Assembly (NCBI GenBank): GCA_029168955.1
Contig: JAPDOI010000271.1
Span: 772,001 to 836,000 of the forward strand
Direction of reading: 5' to 3'
Source of the DNA: Aplectana chamaeleonis
Lineage: Eukaryota; Nematoda; Chromadorea; Rhabditida; Cosmocercidae
DNA length: 64,000 bases
Every line of letters starts with the position of its first letter. Position 1 is the stretch's first letter. The notes beneath the pieces are model-generated. The model saw nothing but the letters and a program-made list of their open reading frames with translations, did not search any database and was not told the DNA's origin. The translations under genes and the position numbers were made by a program. Positions 12,257 to 23,400 of the stretch are shown here, piece after piece.

Positions 12257-12544
12257 CCTTCAATAGTGGCGGCCCCTTATTTACCGCCAGCTGGCGAGAG
12301 CCGGAAACAGGCATGCGTAGCCAACACCCGCAAAGACGGAGAGGAGACCGCAGGGTGAAGGCTACTGTCTCTCAGCCCCATTCAGCAATGCATTCCGGCG
12401 GGCATAGCGTACCCGACCTCAACTGTGCAGGTGAGCTAGGAAGTGCCCGCCAGCCTGTCAGCAAGATATTGATGACCAATTCTCTGCCCCGTGAGATCGA
12501 CGTAGCAGGCGGTAACGGCGCTCTCCGTCTACCGGCTGGGTGGC

Positions 12545-12660
12545 TGGGCACCTTCCTGCTGGGTGCCCAGGAAGGTGCAACATCGAAAACTCGTCCAACA
12601 TCAGGTGGACTTTGCACCTTCCCTGGAGGCTCGCAACGCTTCATGAATACGGTGGCCACT
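12545..12660. repeat. Diverged short foldback (family M)
   Basis: The right half, CTTCATGAATACGGTGGCCA, matches the end of the better copies at 40159-40277 and 29627-29760. CACCTTCCTGCTGGGTGC and GGAAGGTGCA form internal inverted parts. The left end has decayed. Confidence 0.4.
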
Positions 12661-13079
12661 GGGGAGACGCAGAGGCGATCATGACGCAGTTTTCGGACCA
12701 GTTGCCTTTTTCAAATTATTGGGCGGTATGCCAACAATAGTGACAGAAAATAGATTTTTGAGAGACTTTTCCAGTAAATGAGTGTATGATTGAAGAGAAA
12801 GAATTTGATGAAGCTGGGGCGAAAACTCCTTTGAAAGACTCTCTTTCCAGAAGCTGCCCATCTATTTCTTCACTCATAATCTATTTCCATGTTCTCTGTC
12901 AGCTCACGGTTTAGTCGCGTTTTCAAACCCATCTACTACACACAACCCCTGGTGTTAAACTTCTGCATACAAAAAGTTGGCGGTTATCTCGCGTAAACAC
13001 ACACCCAATTACTACCACCCTTCATTTTCCCCACGCATCTGAAAACTGATGAACGATCAGAACTTCGTGTTAAAATTTT
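12661..13079. other. Unassigned stretch
   Basis: Nothing recognised. Confidence 0.35.
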
Positions 13080-14048
13080 AGATTTTTAATGAAAGGCATT
13101 TTGCGGGATTTTTCGCTCACACAAAGCCGCGCATCGCCATAGCTACCTTCAAAGTAGTCCAGATTTCGAATTGGAAGTCATTTCTTGAATTGCTGTCATT
13201 GAGTGGTACACGATAGTGTTACAAAATGTGTAGAGTCAACTCCACGATAGTGTTACATAGAACTAATTGCATAATTGCACTACAAAATATCTCACTTCAT
13301 TAAAGGCAGTGTTCACGATAAAAGTCGTTTCTCTGTTTTTTTCGCCTATCTTGAAAACGGTCCCATGATGATTTCAATGATGTCCCTGAAATAGTACAAG
13401 ACCCCTGGAAACGGAGTTATGGCTGTTCGAAATTCAGCAAGGGAAAATTGTAGTACGAGTTGTCAGAGGCTTGTAACTCCTGCTTTTTGCAGCCGATGTG
13501 TGCGAGCTTCGACCTGAGGAAGAGAGAAGCTGAGAGTGAAGGGAAGAACGGGGGCTTTTGATCGGAAACCATCGCTCATCTCACCAAGAATTCAGGAAAC
13601 TGTTATAGGACGTAGGCGAGGTGGCTCAAATGGGTTGACTGGCCCACGAGATTTTCACCCACTTAACGGCCGTTTTTCGCCGCACTTCCGTTCTTAATCT
13701 TCTTAGAGGGACCCAAAGCTTGGCGTTTTGGCCAAAAAAACGTGCAACTTTTTCTTCGTGAACACTGCCTTTAACTGGATCAGACGGTCATGATTGCAGA
13801 CATCTGTCATGTTTTGACATGTGGTCAATGTGAATGTTGAAAGAAAAACGCATTTTTTCAACAAAATACCGGAGTCCAGAAGACTTTCATTACACATACA
13901 CGCTGCATTTTCCTGACTGAGAGGAACACGAAAACTCCCTTAAAATCTAATTTCTTCAAATGTCAAGTAAGTTATGGCGATGCGGGGGCTTGTGAGCGTT
14001 AAACGATGCAAAAAACGCCGTTTTGCAAAAAAACATGCGCGGTGCTTT
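13080..14048 (+). mobile_element. MITE family C, copy 1, split by a nested MITE
   Basis: Bases 13080-13300 and 13774-14048 together match the uninterrupted copy at 24255-24756. Shared landmarks are CGCATCGCCA, TTGGAAGTCA, TTTTTCAACAAAAT and AACGCCGTTTTGCAAAAA. A complete family B element occupies 13303-13771. The left terminus has decayed, whereas the right end still resembles TGCTCGGTACTG. Confidence 0.85.
13303..13771 (-). mobile_element. MITE family B, copy 2, inserted into family C
   Basis: Both terminal repeats are intact (AAGGCAGTGTTCACGAT and its complement ATCGTGAACACTGCCTT, here with one change), and TA lies on each side at 13301-13302 and 13772-13773. The interior is the reverse complement of the 10390-10881 copy. 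Because family C resumes immediately after it, this insertion is younger than the C copy. Confidence 0.9.
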
Positions 14049-15299
14049 GCTTGAACGTGTTAGCCAGTAACGGAGGAGCGCCACTAGTGTTTTTCCACTT
14101 ATCGGACTGCAAAAAAAAAGGTAAGGAGCAGCGAATTCATCAAAGAAGACAGTGAAAATCTTGGCGAGGATTCATTGTTTGAAATGCATGCGTGCGTAAG
14201 TTCGATCCAATAATTCTTCGCCCACACGCCTAGTTTTTCAGTATGCGCAAGTAGTATTGAAACAAAGTTTTTTTCAATGCGTAATCGGACCGCATACATC
14301 TGATAGTAGGCTGTGAGCGAAGATGGGCCAGATTTGGATGTATGCGCTCCGCGTGCTGTTTTTGCACGGGAAAAACATTCGTGATGTCGTTTGAGGCAAT
14401 GTGTTTGCCTGGAACAAAATATGTTCGCTTCGGGAGGCGTCTCGACTTTCTCTTCTTTCTTTCTTCTTTCTTTTTCGCGCTGTTTTCACGGTGCCCGCCA
14501 CATCACTTCAGGGCTGAAACTTGTGTGCAAGTGGAACTTGAGGACGCGTGGGACACAGAGCAGGGCCAGCCGAGACGCCTCCTCGAATCAGTGGACGAGG
14601 AAATCAGCCGCGAGCCATTTTCGCTTTAGTCGTACGAGTCGAATTTCAACAATGATATTATGCTGTCACGACGCTTTGTCTCAATTAGCAGTCGTTTTAT
14701 GTACTCCTCAAACGCTATTCAAATCAAGGGGCACCTTATTTGAGCCACTCCTTTGTAACCTTCTGGGTACGTAACCAGAATTATTGACCCTTCTGTGTCT
14801 AGTTCCCTTTTGGCTTTGAAGTTGAAGTTCATATGTCTGCTCGATTTTTTGGACTTCCTGATCTCCATTCTCCCGATCTCTGCTTGCTCTATCTGAGATC
14901 GCTCTTTTTCCTGTCTCTACTTTTTTAACCTCTGTGCATGTGTGACTCACTTGATCTTCTTTTTATTTTCTTGTTTGCTATTTCGCGGCTTCTTAGATTC
15001 GTTTGTCACAAAACGCCAATGATCTCCCATACTCTGTGGAAAACGCAGCGAGCTCTGCCCTTAACCTAAATATTTGTTGAAAAAGCAAAATTCGTTCGAA
15101 TTTTTGCTTGGCGTTGATTTGATTTTTATTAGTTCGATCAAAGTCTGGAGAAACCAGGTGCAATCTTCTTTATTTGAAGAGAGGTAATTACATTCTAGTG
15201 AAGGCTGGGTAAACTATCAGAAAAACAAATATTTTTAAGGAATTGTTGAAACAAAAATGAGTGATAACGCTGTCAGATATAGCATAGCTTACTCTGTTG
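14049..15299. other. Unassigned stretch with a pyrimidine tract
   Basis: A CTTTCTTCTTTCTTTTT tract lies near 14450-14480. Overlapping ORFs at 14342-14774 read through it and have no domains. Nothing else stands out. Confidence 0.35.
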
Positions 15300-15405
15300 A
15301 GCCCGGAGCAGGGAGTAGCAGAGCGGTCGGTTATTGCAAATATAAATGAGTGATAAGTGAGATTTCGACATGATAAGCAGGGTCAGGCAGGAAGTTGTCC
15401 TGCTG
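15300..15405 (+). repeat. SINE-like unit (family O), diverged
   Basis: AGCAGAGCGGTCGGTTATTG and ACATGATAAGC match the unit at 52138-52255 (AGCGGAGCGGTCAGTCATGG, ACGTGATAAGC). There is no coding capacity. Confidence 0.4.
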
Positions 15406-16329
15406 AGCAACAGCAAGGGACGTAAAAATTTTCTTTCGGGGAAATTTCTAGATTTTTCAGGGGGGCGTAAAAACTTCGGGTCAAGCTTTAAAAAGTCGGG
15501 GTGGTATTTAGTTGCGTTTCTCTTTCTGTGAAGAAAACAAGTCGTGGAACGAGGTGTTAGGACGTGGTTGTCTCACATATTGTAATAGAGAACATTAGAA
15601 CAGCACCACAACAGTACATGTGAGTAAACTATCTTTATATAATGATATAATAGACATATTTTAGGCTGCATCTGAATTTTCAGCACATAAAAACACACTT
15701 TTAGACGAGTTACATTTATTAATCGGGCCTATTACCGCTTAAATTCTTCACTTCGAAAATTGGACAACCCATGTCCCCTGTAAAATTCCAGATTTTTCAA
15801 AATTCTGAAAAAGATTAAGATTCTTCATAAAATTTCCCACAAACTGATACCTAACGCCCTCCCACCACCTTAGAATCACGAAGAAAATCGCCTAGAACAC
15901 GTTTTGCCGTTGTTAACCAAAACCGTTCAAGAACGAAACCGCGCCTTCGGCCGAAATTGGACAACGGTACTTTTTTTCCAAAAAAAACACTAACATCCTA
16001 AAGCAACCGCCATCTTTGACCTACCTTCTACTCACTACCACGATTTCGCTCGGAAACTCCTCAATCCAGTGCATTCCGGGAGCAAAGGGGTTTTACTCAC
16101 CACTGCGGCGAGCCGCCGAAAATATCGCGCCCAATGCCAAGCCTCGTTCGCCACCTCAGGTAGTTTTGCGGACACTATTGCGCAGTACAGTGCCTGGGCA
16201 AAACCTTCGCAGGTGACACCCTCCCACCCGCGCTCGCACCCCTTCTTTTTTAAAAACAATAGTAGTTGGGAATCGAACTTTCTTGAACCTTTGAAGGCTT
16301 ACGTACCAACACAAGAACTCCACTGCCCA
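15406..16329. other. Unassigned stretch
   Basis: Nothing recognised. The 104-codon plus ORF at 16069-16383 runs into a foldback repeat and is probably chance. Confidence 0.3.
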
Positions 16330-16535
16330 GAGGTCTCTGATGCAAACCTAGTTGGAGGCTCTCTTATATCCATAAAAATGTAGACTTCTGCCGGTATCTG
16401 CTATTTGATAGTGCTATCAGTAATTGTTTCACAGAAAGTACATCAAAATGCTTAGAAATTTGATAGCGTATGACAGTGTATTCTTTTCCCGCGTATCCCG
16501 GAGTGGCCCCATCTAACTAGGTTTGCACTCAGGAG
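16330..16535. repeat. Foldback element (family N), copy 1
   Basis: The left arm, GATGCAAACCTAGTTGGAGG, is inverted as AACTAGGTTTGCACTCAGG at the right end. The interior CTGATAGTGCTATCAG-type block resembles 55745-55850 and 56375-56515. Confidence 0.55.
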
Positions 16536-17149
16536 TCGTGAAGTTTACATTATAGAGCTGTTATAGAGAGCCCAAAATGTCCCCGAAAATGCTCGGTATA
16601 TGCCAGAGTTTTGCCTCTCCGAGATTGGAATCCATTAAAAGCAGGAAACGCCCTACATCCTCACCGTAATTTCCTCCACTACAAAAATTCCTATCAGCTT
16701 AAGCTCGCCTATTGCGTCGCTTTTAAACCATCACATACTTTTTGTTAGCTTACTGCACGATCAAGATTAGGACAAAACCTAATGCGAGCAAGGAACAAGT
16801 ATCCAGCGTTTTTTAAATTTGGTTTTGTGCTGGTCCCCCATTTTTTCGTCGTTATGTCATCACAGACTGTGAGGCGATCTGTGCTACAATTTTAACTACT
16901 TCTTTCTCAATACAGATGTTGTTAATGACAAGTCAAAACTGGTTAATCTGAGGTTGAACTGGTTTGATAGGAAAAGCAGCATTTTTTTTCTGAAAGTCAG
17001 GGTTGGAAATATACTTCTTTAGCAATTTTTTTAAAACAAAACTGTTAAACTTTTTCTAGACCTGAGGGGGGCGTAAAAGTTTCGAAAATTTTTCAAAAAA
17101 TTTTGACCTCATAAAAATGAAGCTTCGTCGAGGTCTTGGACAACGGTCT

Positions 17150-17205
17150 GCCTGACCCCGATGATAATCCCGATAAGATTTACTTCCACCGACGCAAAAA
17201 TGAGA
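17150..17205 (+). repeat. SINE-like unit (family O), 3' fragment
   Basis: CCCGATAAGATTTACTTCCA and CAAAAATGAGAG match the 3' half of the unit at 52138-52255. Confidence 0.35.
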
Positions 17206-17497
17206 GCTATAATGTATCTGATAAAGAAAATTTTTGCTTTTTATGAATTATCCTTTATATGGGATTCGTGTGCTCCGTTCCATGTAAAGTCCACACAAAG
17301 CTATCAAATATCGGAGAAAATTGTATAAAATATCTCCAAAATATTTAATTACGCCTGTTCGGTAAGTTTGATGCATTGCGGACTTTTGACAACCCAAACG
17401 TCGGAAATGGTCTTGCGCTCCGAAATTCTCAGGTAAATAACTTTTGTTTTCTGTTTCTATAATTACCAAAACCATTTGAAGTAAGGTGATTTCAAAC

Positions 17498-17622
17498 GAG
17501 ATGATTTTCACCCACTCCCAGCACGTTTTTCATCGTACTGCCGTCCTTACTTACCGGAGAGGGACCAAAAGCTTACGTTTCTGTCGAAGAATGGGCAACT
17601 TTTCCATCATGAACACTACCTT
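17498..17622 (-). mobile_element. MITE family B, end fragment
   Basis: TTTTCACCCACT, GAGGGACC, AAAGCTT and a decayed terminus CATCATGAACACTACCTT match the last 125 bp of the 13303-13771 copy in order. The rest of the element is missing. Confidence 0.65.
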
Positions 17623-18276
17623 CAACTTTTGACCGATACCAAAGTCGGAACAGATCGAGAATTACGCTGCGCGGGATCACCTCAAAGGCGGTCGATACCG
17701 GTCGCGTAAAAATGACAATGACTTCCACGGGCTTTTCTGGGTTCTGTAAGACTTTAGAGGAAGACTTGAAGTCACCTTTGCAGGGCTGGCATTGAAGTGC
17801 CGAGTGTGATTATCCGTGAAGCAGGCGGCTTATGTACTCGGTCGGTTTTATGTCTCGAAAGAAACTGAATGACATTATGCACTGATAGCTAAGCATCACC
17901 CTCTAATCTGTAGTGAATAGCTGTGATAGCGAGTGGTGCGTTGCGCGTCTGGCTACAATCGCTTTCTCCGCCCTTATTATGGTACGCCCACCGCCAACGA
18001 ACAGCATATGGTACGCCCATCATCCCTCCGAGCACCTTGAGTAGGTTTGAACAAAAGCTCTTTCTCTTTCGTGCGGAAGCGCAGCGCGTGTGCGTTGAGT
18101 TGATGAGAAATTTTCGGTCTGACACAACTCTTTTCTTCTCCGAATTAAAAGACCAAAATGCAGCGTAAACAAAACTATTTCCAGCCATTCCCAACCATCT
18201 GTTTCTGTGTCCTTCTACTACACTCTATGAAAACTCAGCTTGCTTGGTTAATAAATGCTCTTTCGCTGATTTTTAT
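17623..18276. other. Unassigned stretch upstream of a candidate exon
   Basis: No element recognised. Direct repeats GGTACGCCCA occur at about 17980 and 18010. Confidence 0.3.
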
Positions 18277-18441
18277 AGTGATGACTACACATCTGCTGCG
18301 GAGTGTCGTCGAACCTTGAAAAACTGCACGCGCAATATTGAGAAATATATAAAGCCACAGCGTTTTCAACGTAGAAAAGCTGAGAACGTTTTTCGCAGAG
18401 GTCTGCCTCAAGAGGATGCTCGCTCAATAGAAACCCTATAG
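18277..18441 (+). CDS. Candidate terminal exon, unrecognised protein
   Basis: A T-rich splice acceptor (CTGATTTTTATAG) is followed by an open phase reading DDYTSAAECRRTLKNC and continuing as a basic, Glu/Lys/Arg-rich helix-prone stretch of about 53 residues to a TAG stop at 18439-18441. Two cysteines sit five residues apart. The composition is protein-like and not low complexity, unlike most ORFs here. No family is recognised, no partner exon was found, and it could be chance. A read-through with ATG at 18244 also exists. Confidence 0.35.
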   Translation, partial: SDDYTSAAECRRTLKNCTRNIEKYIKPQRFQRRKAENVFRRGLPQEDARSIETL

Positions 18442-19109
18442 CTGTTTGTCAAATAGACCCCCCTTCCTCCATTCCCGATGAGCCGTTTATATCGGGAATC
18501 GGCAGCGGAGTCTTTCACTAGTTCCATGAAACATGAGTAAAATGTGTTATTGACAATTAATGAGTCAAATTTAGTGGATAAGTGAATAAGGTGAAGAATT
18601 GGGTAGGAATGGAAAACGGTTAGAAATTTTGGATGGGGTGTGTAGTGGCATGGCTAGCTTTGTTTTAGTAAGTAAATCGTGTCGTGTTTTTTTCTTCAGA
18701 CAACCCAACCCATCAAAGTGTCGAGTGTTTGATTAGATGACGAGCGCTAGAGTTGATTCTTGCTTTCAAGCGGAAATCAGCACGTTTCACCCTCTCAGAT
18801 GTCGTGTCGCTTGAGCCTGATCCCTACTCGGCTCAGCGTTTCGGCCACGCCTGTACGGAGCCGTCGTGTGCGCGCGATTAGCCGGCCGTTTCGTTTCGTT
18901 GACCGACTCTCACGGCCTTAGCTTGCACCTCTTCATGCCTCCTACCTCTGTAACACACCGATTTCCACTCGCTAGACCTTTATGACGCCGTTTGTTCATT
19001 TAATGCAACTCAGGAGCGAATTTGCCCTGGTTGCCTGAGTGCAGCGATCAGCCCTTTTGGTTATGTTAAAGGACCACTTGCTCTTCTATAGAAACTGGCA
19101 ACCACCGCT
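18442..19109. other. Unassigned stretch
   Basis: GC-rich from 18790 to 18960 without a recognised feature. Confidence 0.35.
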
Positions 19110-19514
19110 TTAAACAGTATCCACAAGTTGGGATTTCAAATCAGAAACAACAACAATGTGACTCTTTCCGAGCAAGTTGCATGAAAGTGTGAATTCTTTA
19201 TTGATCGAATCTGGAGTAGGACTGCGATTACTGGTTTGTCCTGTACCATACATTTTTTCTTTGTTGATTCGTTTGTCGCTTTCGTTTCTGCTAGAGGTAC
19301 TGTATTGAAAAAGGTGGTATTTGATTTCTTCTTTCTGAGTTTTTGAAGTAGGAAAGAAAATAGGACGAGTGCAAAGTGTGTCTCCGTGGCTGCAACGCAT
19401 GTAATTCACGGGCATAACGCTAGTGCGGAAGTTTTTCTCCGTCTGTTCTTCGTCTATACACCTGGGCTTGCAAGCGAGACAGTTTGTTCGAATGAGACTG
19501 TACCCACCCAACAC
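19110..19514 (-). CDS. 134-codon ORF, unrecognised
   Basis: A complete ATG-to-stop ORF starts MLGGYSLIRTNCLACKPRC. It has six cysteines, four of them in the first 50 residues (CLACKPRC, MRCSHGDTLC), then a Ser/Lys/Glu-rich middle and a hydrophobic SHIVVV near the end. There is no signal peptide and no known domain. It is longer than most chance ORFs nearby and of even composition, which is the only argument for it. It could equally be an exon of a longer gene or noise. Confidence 0.25.
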   Translation of the reverse strand: MLGGYSLIRTNCLACKPRCIDEEQTEKNFRTSVMPVNYMRCSHGDTLCTRPIFFPTSKTQKEEIKYHLFQYSTSSRNESDKRINKEKMYGTGQTSNRSPTPDSINKEFTLSCNLLGKSHIVVVSDLKSQLVDTV

Positions 19515-19775
19515 GTTCGGCGAGCGTGTCCAACAGCAGCCGGGAAAGCTCAGAATCGATTAGCAGGATTAATAGGTGAAGGGTAGATGACATTCCGGTA
19601 GGTAGTCAGCCATTTGTAGCCCTGGGTGAAGGCTCATCCAAATAAAGGCTTTCAGGAAGGCATTTCCAATAGGCACGCCGACTGCATGGGCGGACAGTCT
19701 CGTCCGGGACAGATACTTTACAGTTGACCGTACGCTGTGCGCGTGCGCCAGGACTCGCACGAAAATACGATTCCG

Positions 19776-19880
19776 GCACTTTGCCAGATTTCGTCATCGA
19801 TCGGCGCCAACCGTCGCCCTCGCCGCGTCGCGGGGAATACCAGCTGTGGCGCCGATCGATGACGAAATCTGGCAAAGTGC
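19776..19880. repeat. Perfect 34-bp inverted repeat (hairpin)
   Basis: Bases 19776-19809 and 19847-19880 are exact reverse complements (starting GCACTTTGCCAGATTTCGTC). They are separated by a 37-base CG-rich loop with its own CGCCGCGTCGCGG core. It looks like a recently moved foldback element or a small-RNA hairpin. The overlapping ORFs on both strands reflect the palindrome. Confidence 0.9.
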
Positions 19881-19951
19881 TCATCGATTCTACCGTAACA
19901 AAGTGATACGCAACCGCACCATGCCCTGAACATTGCGGTCAACTGTACTTG

Positions 19952-19974
19952 TGGCGCCTCATACAATAAGGCGC
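19952..19974. repeat. Small palindrome GGCGCCT...AGGCGCC
   Basis: Seven-base arms around CATACAATA, 70 bp downstream of the long hairpin. Its meaning is unknown. Confidence 0.5.
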
Positions 19975-20725
19975 CGATTGTCCATTTGACCGATTGCTGC
20001 AGACCGCTTTAGCAATGCAGGACGCATAAGGAAGAGAAACGCCACAGTATATCTGGGTCTATCTGCTTTTCAAGCAAGTAATCGGTATGTACCAGGCAGC
20101 TCAAGCTCTCAAGGCGCTCGCAACGCCCAGAGCAATGCGCTTTTGGCCGCGAACTGGCGATAGCGATGCCGTTCATTTCCTCGACTAGAATGTAAGGATC
20201 CAAATGTATGCTTTGCATGCAAACCAGGGAAACCACAGTTACATTAGGAACAAAGATGATAGAATCACTCTTGCATCAGCACTTTATTACGATGATGCGC
20301 AACCGATTTCGTGGATTTTGTCGTGTTCGTCAAGCATGATTGCCTTGTTTTTGCGTTCACCGTTGAACGTTTGTATTACGCAGCCATGATTTGTGGAAAG
20401 TCTGAACTATTTTCTTACGATTTTCAGAAACAGAAATATGTACATATGTGCATGCAGTATGTTATGCATGTCTTGTTGTGAAGTTTCGTCGAGCTGGCTA
20501 CCGCATCAGCAGCGAAAAACAAGCTGCGGATGCCCAGTTTAGATGCGCCTTCACAAAGTAGAAGTTCCAGGCACAAAAAAGCGACCTCGGCAGGTTCAAG
20601 CCTTACAGAACAACAATGGCAATCATTTTGTAAAATGAAATGCCATTACGCTTATGTGTTTCAGAGAGGTTATAGTAGATTAGATCGGAGGTGTCCATCG
20701 ATTCATCGTTAATCTTAAGCATTTA
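19975..20725. other. Unassigned stretch
   Basis: Nothing recognised. Confidence 0.3.
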
Positions 20726-20750
20726 AAGGCACTGTTCACGATAGAAAACC
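20726..20750 (+). repeat. Solo MITE terminal repeat (AAGGCACTGTTCACGAT)
   Basis: Preceded by TA and almost identical to the family B end. No matching right end was found before 23 kb, so the element is truncated or heavily altered. Confidence 0.6.
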
Positions 20751-20869
20751 GTTTTATGTTTTTCGATGTTTTTGAGTACATAGGTAAGTCCACTAACAAA
20801 GGAAATATACATAGCGTAGGTTGGATCTGCGGGAAACGAATTATACTTACAGTATCCTCGAGCATCTAT

Positions 20870-22470
20870 AGTAAAACTTTGCAGCACATACCCCGCCTCG
20901 AGCAGCTGGTTCCGGAAAAGTTATGAGCGTTTCTGAAGTTTTTCGAAAAGGTAAGGGGATTTTTTAGATGCCATTGTTCTGGAAAACATTTTCGGCTTTG
21001 CTCGAAACCTGTATTTAGGGTAATCTAGAGTGCTGGAACTGAACCGGGTCTGACTGTCGAAATTCTAAAGTCTACCGTTGGTTACGGTAAGCAATCTGCC
21101 ATTTAGGGGCAACAACCACCCCAACAGTTCGAATATCGGCAAGTGGACATCAACCCGTATTCAACACCCTTCGAATAAACTCCCCCATATCAAATTCTTT
21201 TTGAGTCAAATCCTGAGACTTTGATCAAACTGCTCTATACCCACCTGTAATTCAGTAATCTGTACAAAATCGGATAGACCTCAGACTCAAAAGCTAAGCA
21301 CATCAAAGTATCCTCAGAGAACGATTTTATGACACATATATCGAAGAAATCCTGGAAATCTCGAAAGTATGTTTGCCTTCAAAATTTCCCCGGCTGATGC
21401 TTTAACGAACTAAGTAGGAAACTTCGAAAAATCTACAAACAAACTTCAGATTCGTGATCACACTCCAAAAACCTTTCTGGGTTTAATTTTAAAGGCATCA
21501 GGTTTTGGCGCTGAAAAAGCGATTTACATTTTTTAGGCTCCAGTTTCACACCGAGCCCAATAGACCACACCGCTAAACTTTGGCGCGTCAAAAAAGTAGG
21601 GGTTATGAGGTTGATGGGTCAAAGATGAGGATCCGGCCACCAATTCTCATCAGCCATCTAGCACAAGGAACAAAAAGCGCCATGTCAGGTGCAAGAGTTA
21701 ATATATTGCAAACTCTTTATTTCGGAAAATCATCACCATAACTTAAAAAAATATGAAAGCTTTTTTATTTTCAAGTGACTTTTGTTAGGAAGAAAAGCAA
21801 AGAAGTCTTCTCACCTTTGAAAAGTTTAAAGCGTAAACCACTTCAGACGTTCAGAAAATCTTCGGACGCATGGCACTGGATCACACTGAATTCGACGGAG
21901 GGGCGAAAAATCAGTTTTTTTTTCAAAAGGTTTTCAAACGCGTTTTTATTTTTCGACAGATGGATTTTGGGGTTTCTTTGCTATTATCGCTTACCTCAAG
22001 AGCTTGCCTACCCAAAGAAACATGAAAAAATAAGATTGTTTTTTGCGTGTACGATGCGTTCAAGTAAAATCTGGAATATTTTTGAAGCGCTTCTAGACCC
22101 TTGGGTAAATGATATATCGTCGATCACTGGTCGACGCCGCGTCGAATACATGGCACGCACGCGCAAGCGAGGAGGTAGTGATGGGATCATTGCCTTCTCG
22201 CTTCTGCGTGCGTGCCACTTGTGTTCGACGCGGCGACTCTCGATCAGTGATGGACTATAAGTAACGGCTAAACCGAAAATCTTTAAAACGCTATCGGTCT
22301 GCACAAAGTTTAGAAAATGTGTCGTCACCCAAACTTCGCTCAGAGGGGCGTTGTTGGGAGCTGAACACGATTGTTAAGATGTCTGTTTCTAGATTTTCGA
22401 AGGTTTATTGAGCGTTTTGGAAGGGACAAAAGGCACAAACAAAAAGATGACACCGGGGAGGGGTACGCAG
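20870..22470 (+). repeat. Family H dispersed repeat, interrupted copy
   Basis: AAAAGTTATGAGCGTTT, AAGGTAAGGGG, GGTTACGGTAAGC and a CGGCAAGTGGACATCAA block match the repeats at 47.7-48.0 kb. Bases 22262-22450 match 50920-51060 (AACCGAAAATC, CAAAGTTTAGAAAATGT). A hairpin lies inside at 22119-22252. The 161-codon ORF at 21775-22260 crosses repeat and hairpin and is not a gene. Confidence 0.65.
22119..22252. mobile_element. Hairpin element nested in family H (family L)
   Basis: The arms of about 53 bp (22119-22171 and 22197-22250) are near-perfect inverses: GTCGATCACTG, GACGCCGCGTCGAA, GGCACGCACGCG, AAGCGAG. The loop is about 25 bases. Family H sequence continues on either side. Confidence 0.8.
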
Positions 22471-22609
22471 TTTTACCATAGATGCCCGGAGAGATATTAG
22501 CAATACATCTTGTTTCCGCAGATCTGACCTACGCTTTGTATACTTCCCTCGTAATTAGGGGCTACTTAGGAAAATCCCCACAAAAACGCCGGAAAATCTG
22601 TTAACACTG

Positions 22610-22730
22610 GCAGACCGCGTGTCCACACTGCGCACCCACGGCTGTTTTACCCTCGGACCTCGTGTCCACACTGGCGCACCCACGCCATAAAATTTTAATA
22701 TTTTTTATATTTTTATGGCGTGGAGTCTTT
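22610..22730. repeat. Short direct repeats and a GGCGTGG hairpin
   Basis: CGTGTCCACACTG...GCACCCACG occurs twice (about 22618 and 22670). The second copy runs into CACGCCATAAAA, which is inverted as TTTTTATGGCGTGG across an AT-only loop. Confidence 0.55.
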
Positions 22731-23129
22731 TTTAATGCTTGATAGGTTCCTTATGATGTAGCTTCATTTAATAATTTACAGTGGTCAAGCATTTTCAGTG
22801 TCTTCTAGTAATTTTACAAGCATCTCCGTAAATAGCACTTTTTGATTTTTCTTCGAGCTTCTTTGGCTGGAAATAAATCGTTCCAAGCTTGGCTAAATCG
22901 TTCAAAATTTTGCTGCATTGACCTCGAGGGTTCTTCGAGTTGTTGCACATCGCCTCTGGTTCTTACTTTTCAATTTCCAATGAAATTTCCTTCGACTGCG
23001 GTATATTAGCCACACCGCTTTAGTTAAACTTTCGCTAAATTTCGAGTGGAGGGTAACTTGGGGAAAGGGGGTGAAAACCTAGAAATAGTTCAGTGCTTAA
23101 AATTTTACTGAAATTAAACTATGGGTATA
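22731..23129. other. Unassigned stretch
   Basis: Nothing recognised. Confidence 0.35.
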
Positions 23130-23400
23130 TTTAGAGGCGCTGAACAATGAAATTTTTTCTCGGGTTTCGGAAATCGGGCAAGGCGCGAAACGCCTTGAAA
23201 TGCGCGGAAATGCGGTTTTCGGAACGCGAAACGCGGAAAAATTCAGAAATCATTTAATGCTTTACGTCCCAGACGACACGATATTTTCGCATTCCGCAGC
23301 GTTTTCTGCGGTTTTCGGAATGCGGAACGCGGAATGCCAGTAATGCGCGAAACGGCGGGTTTCTGAACGCGAAACGCGGAACTCCGCTCATCCCTGATGC
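23130..23400. repeat. Degenerate CGCGAAACGCGGAA-type array (family Q)
   Basis: GCGAAACGC, ATGCGGAACGCGGAATGC and AACGCGAAACGCGG recur with irregular spacing in a CpG-rich patch of about 270 bp. The short words are partly self-complementary. Confidence 0.6.

Noticed and set aside
21775..22260. 161-codon plus ORF
   Set aside because: Crosses family H and a nested hairpin element; no conservation of the frame in other family H copies.
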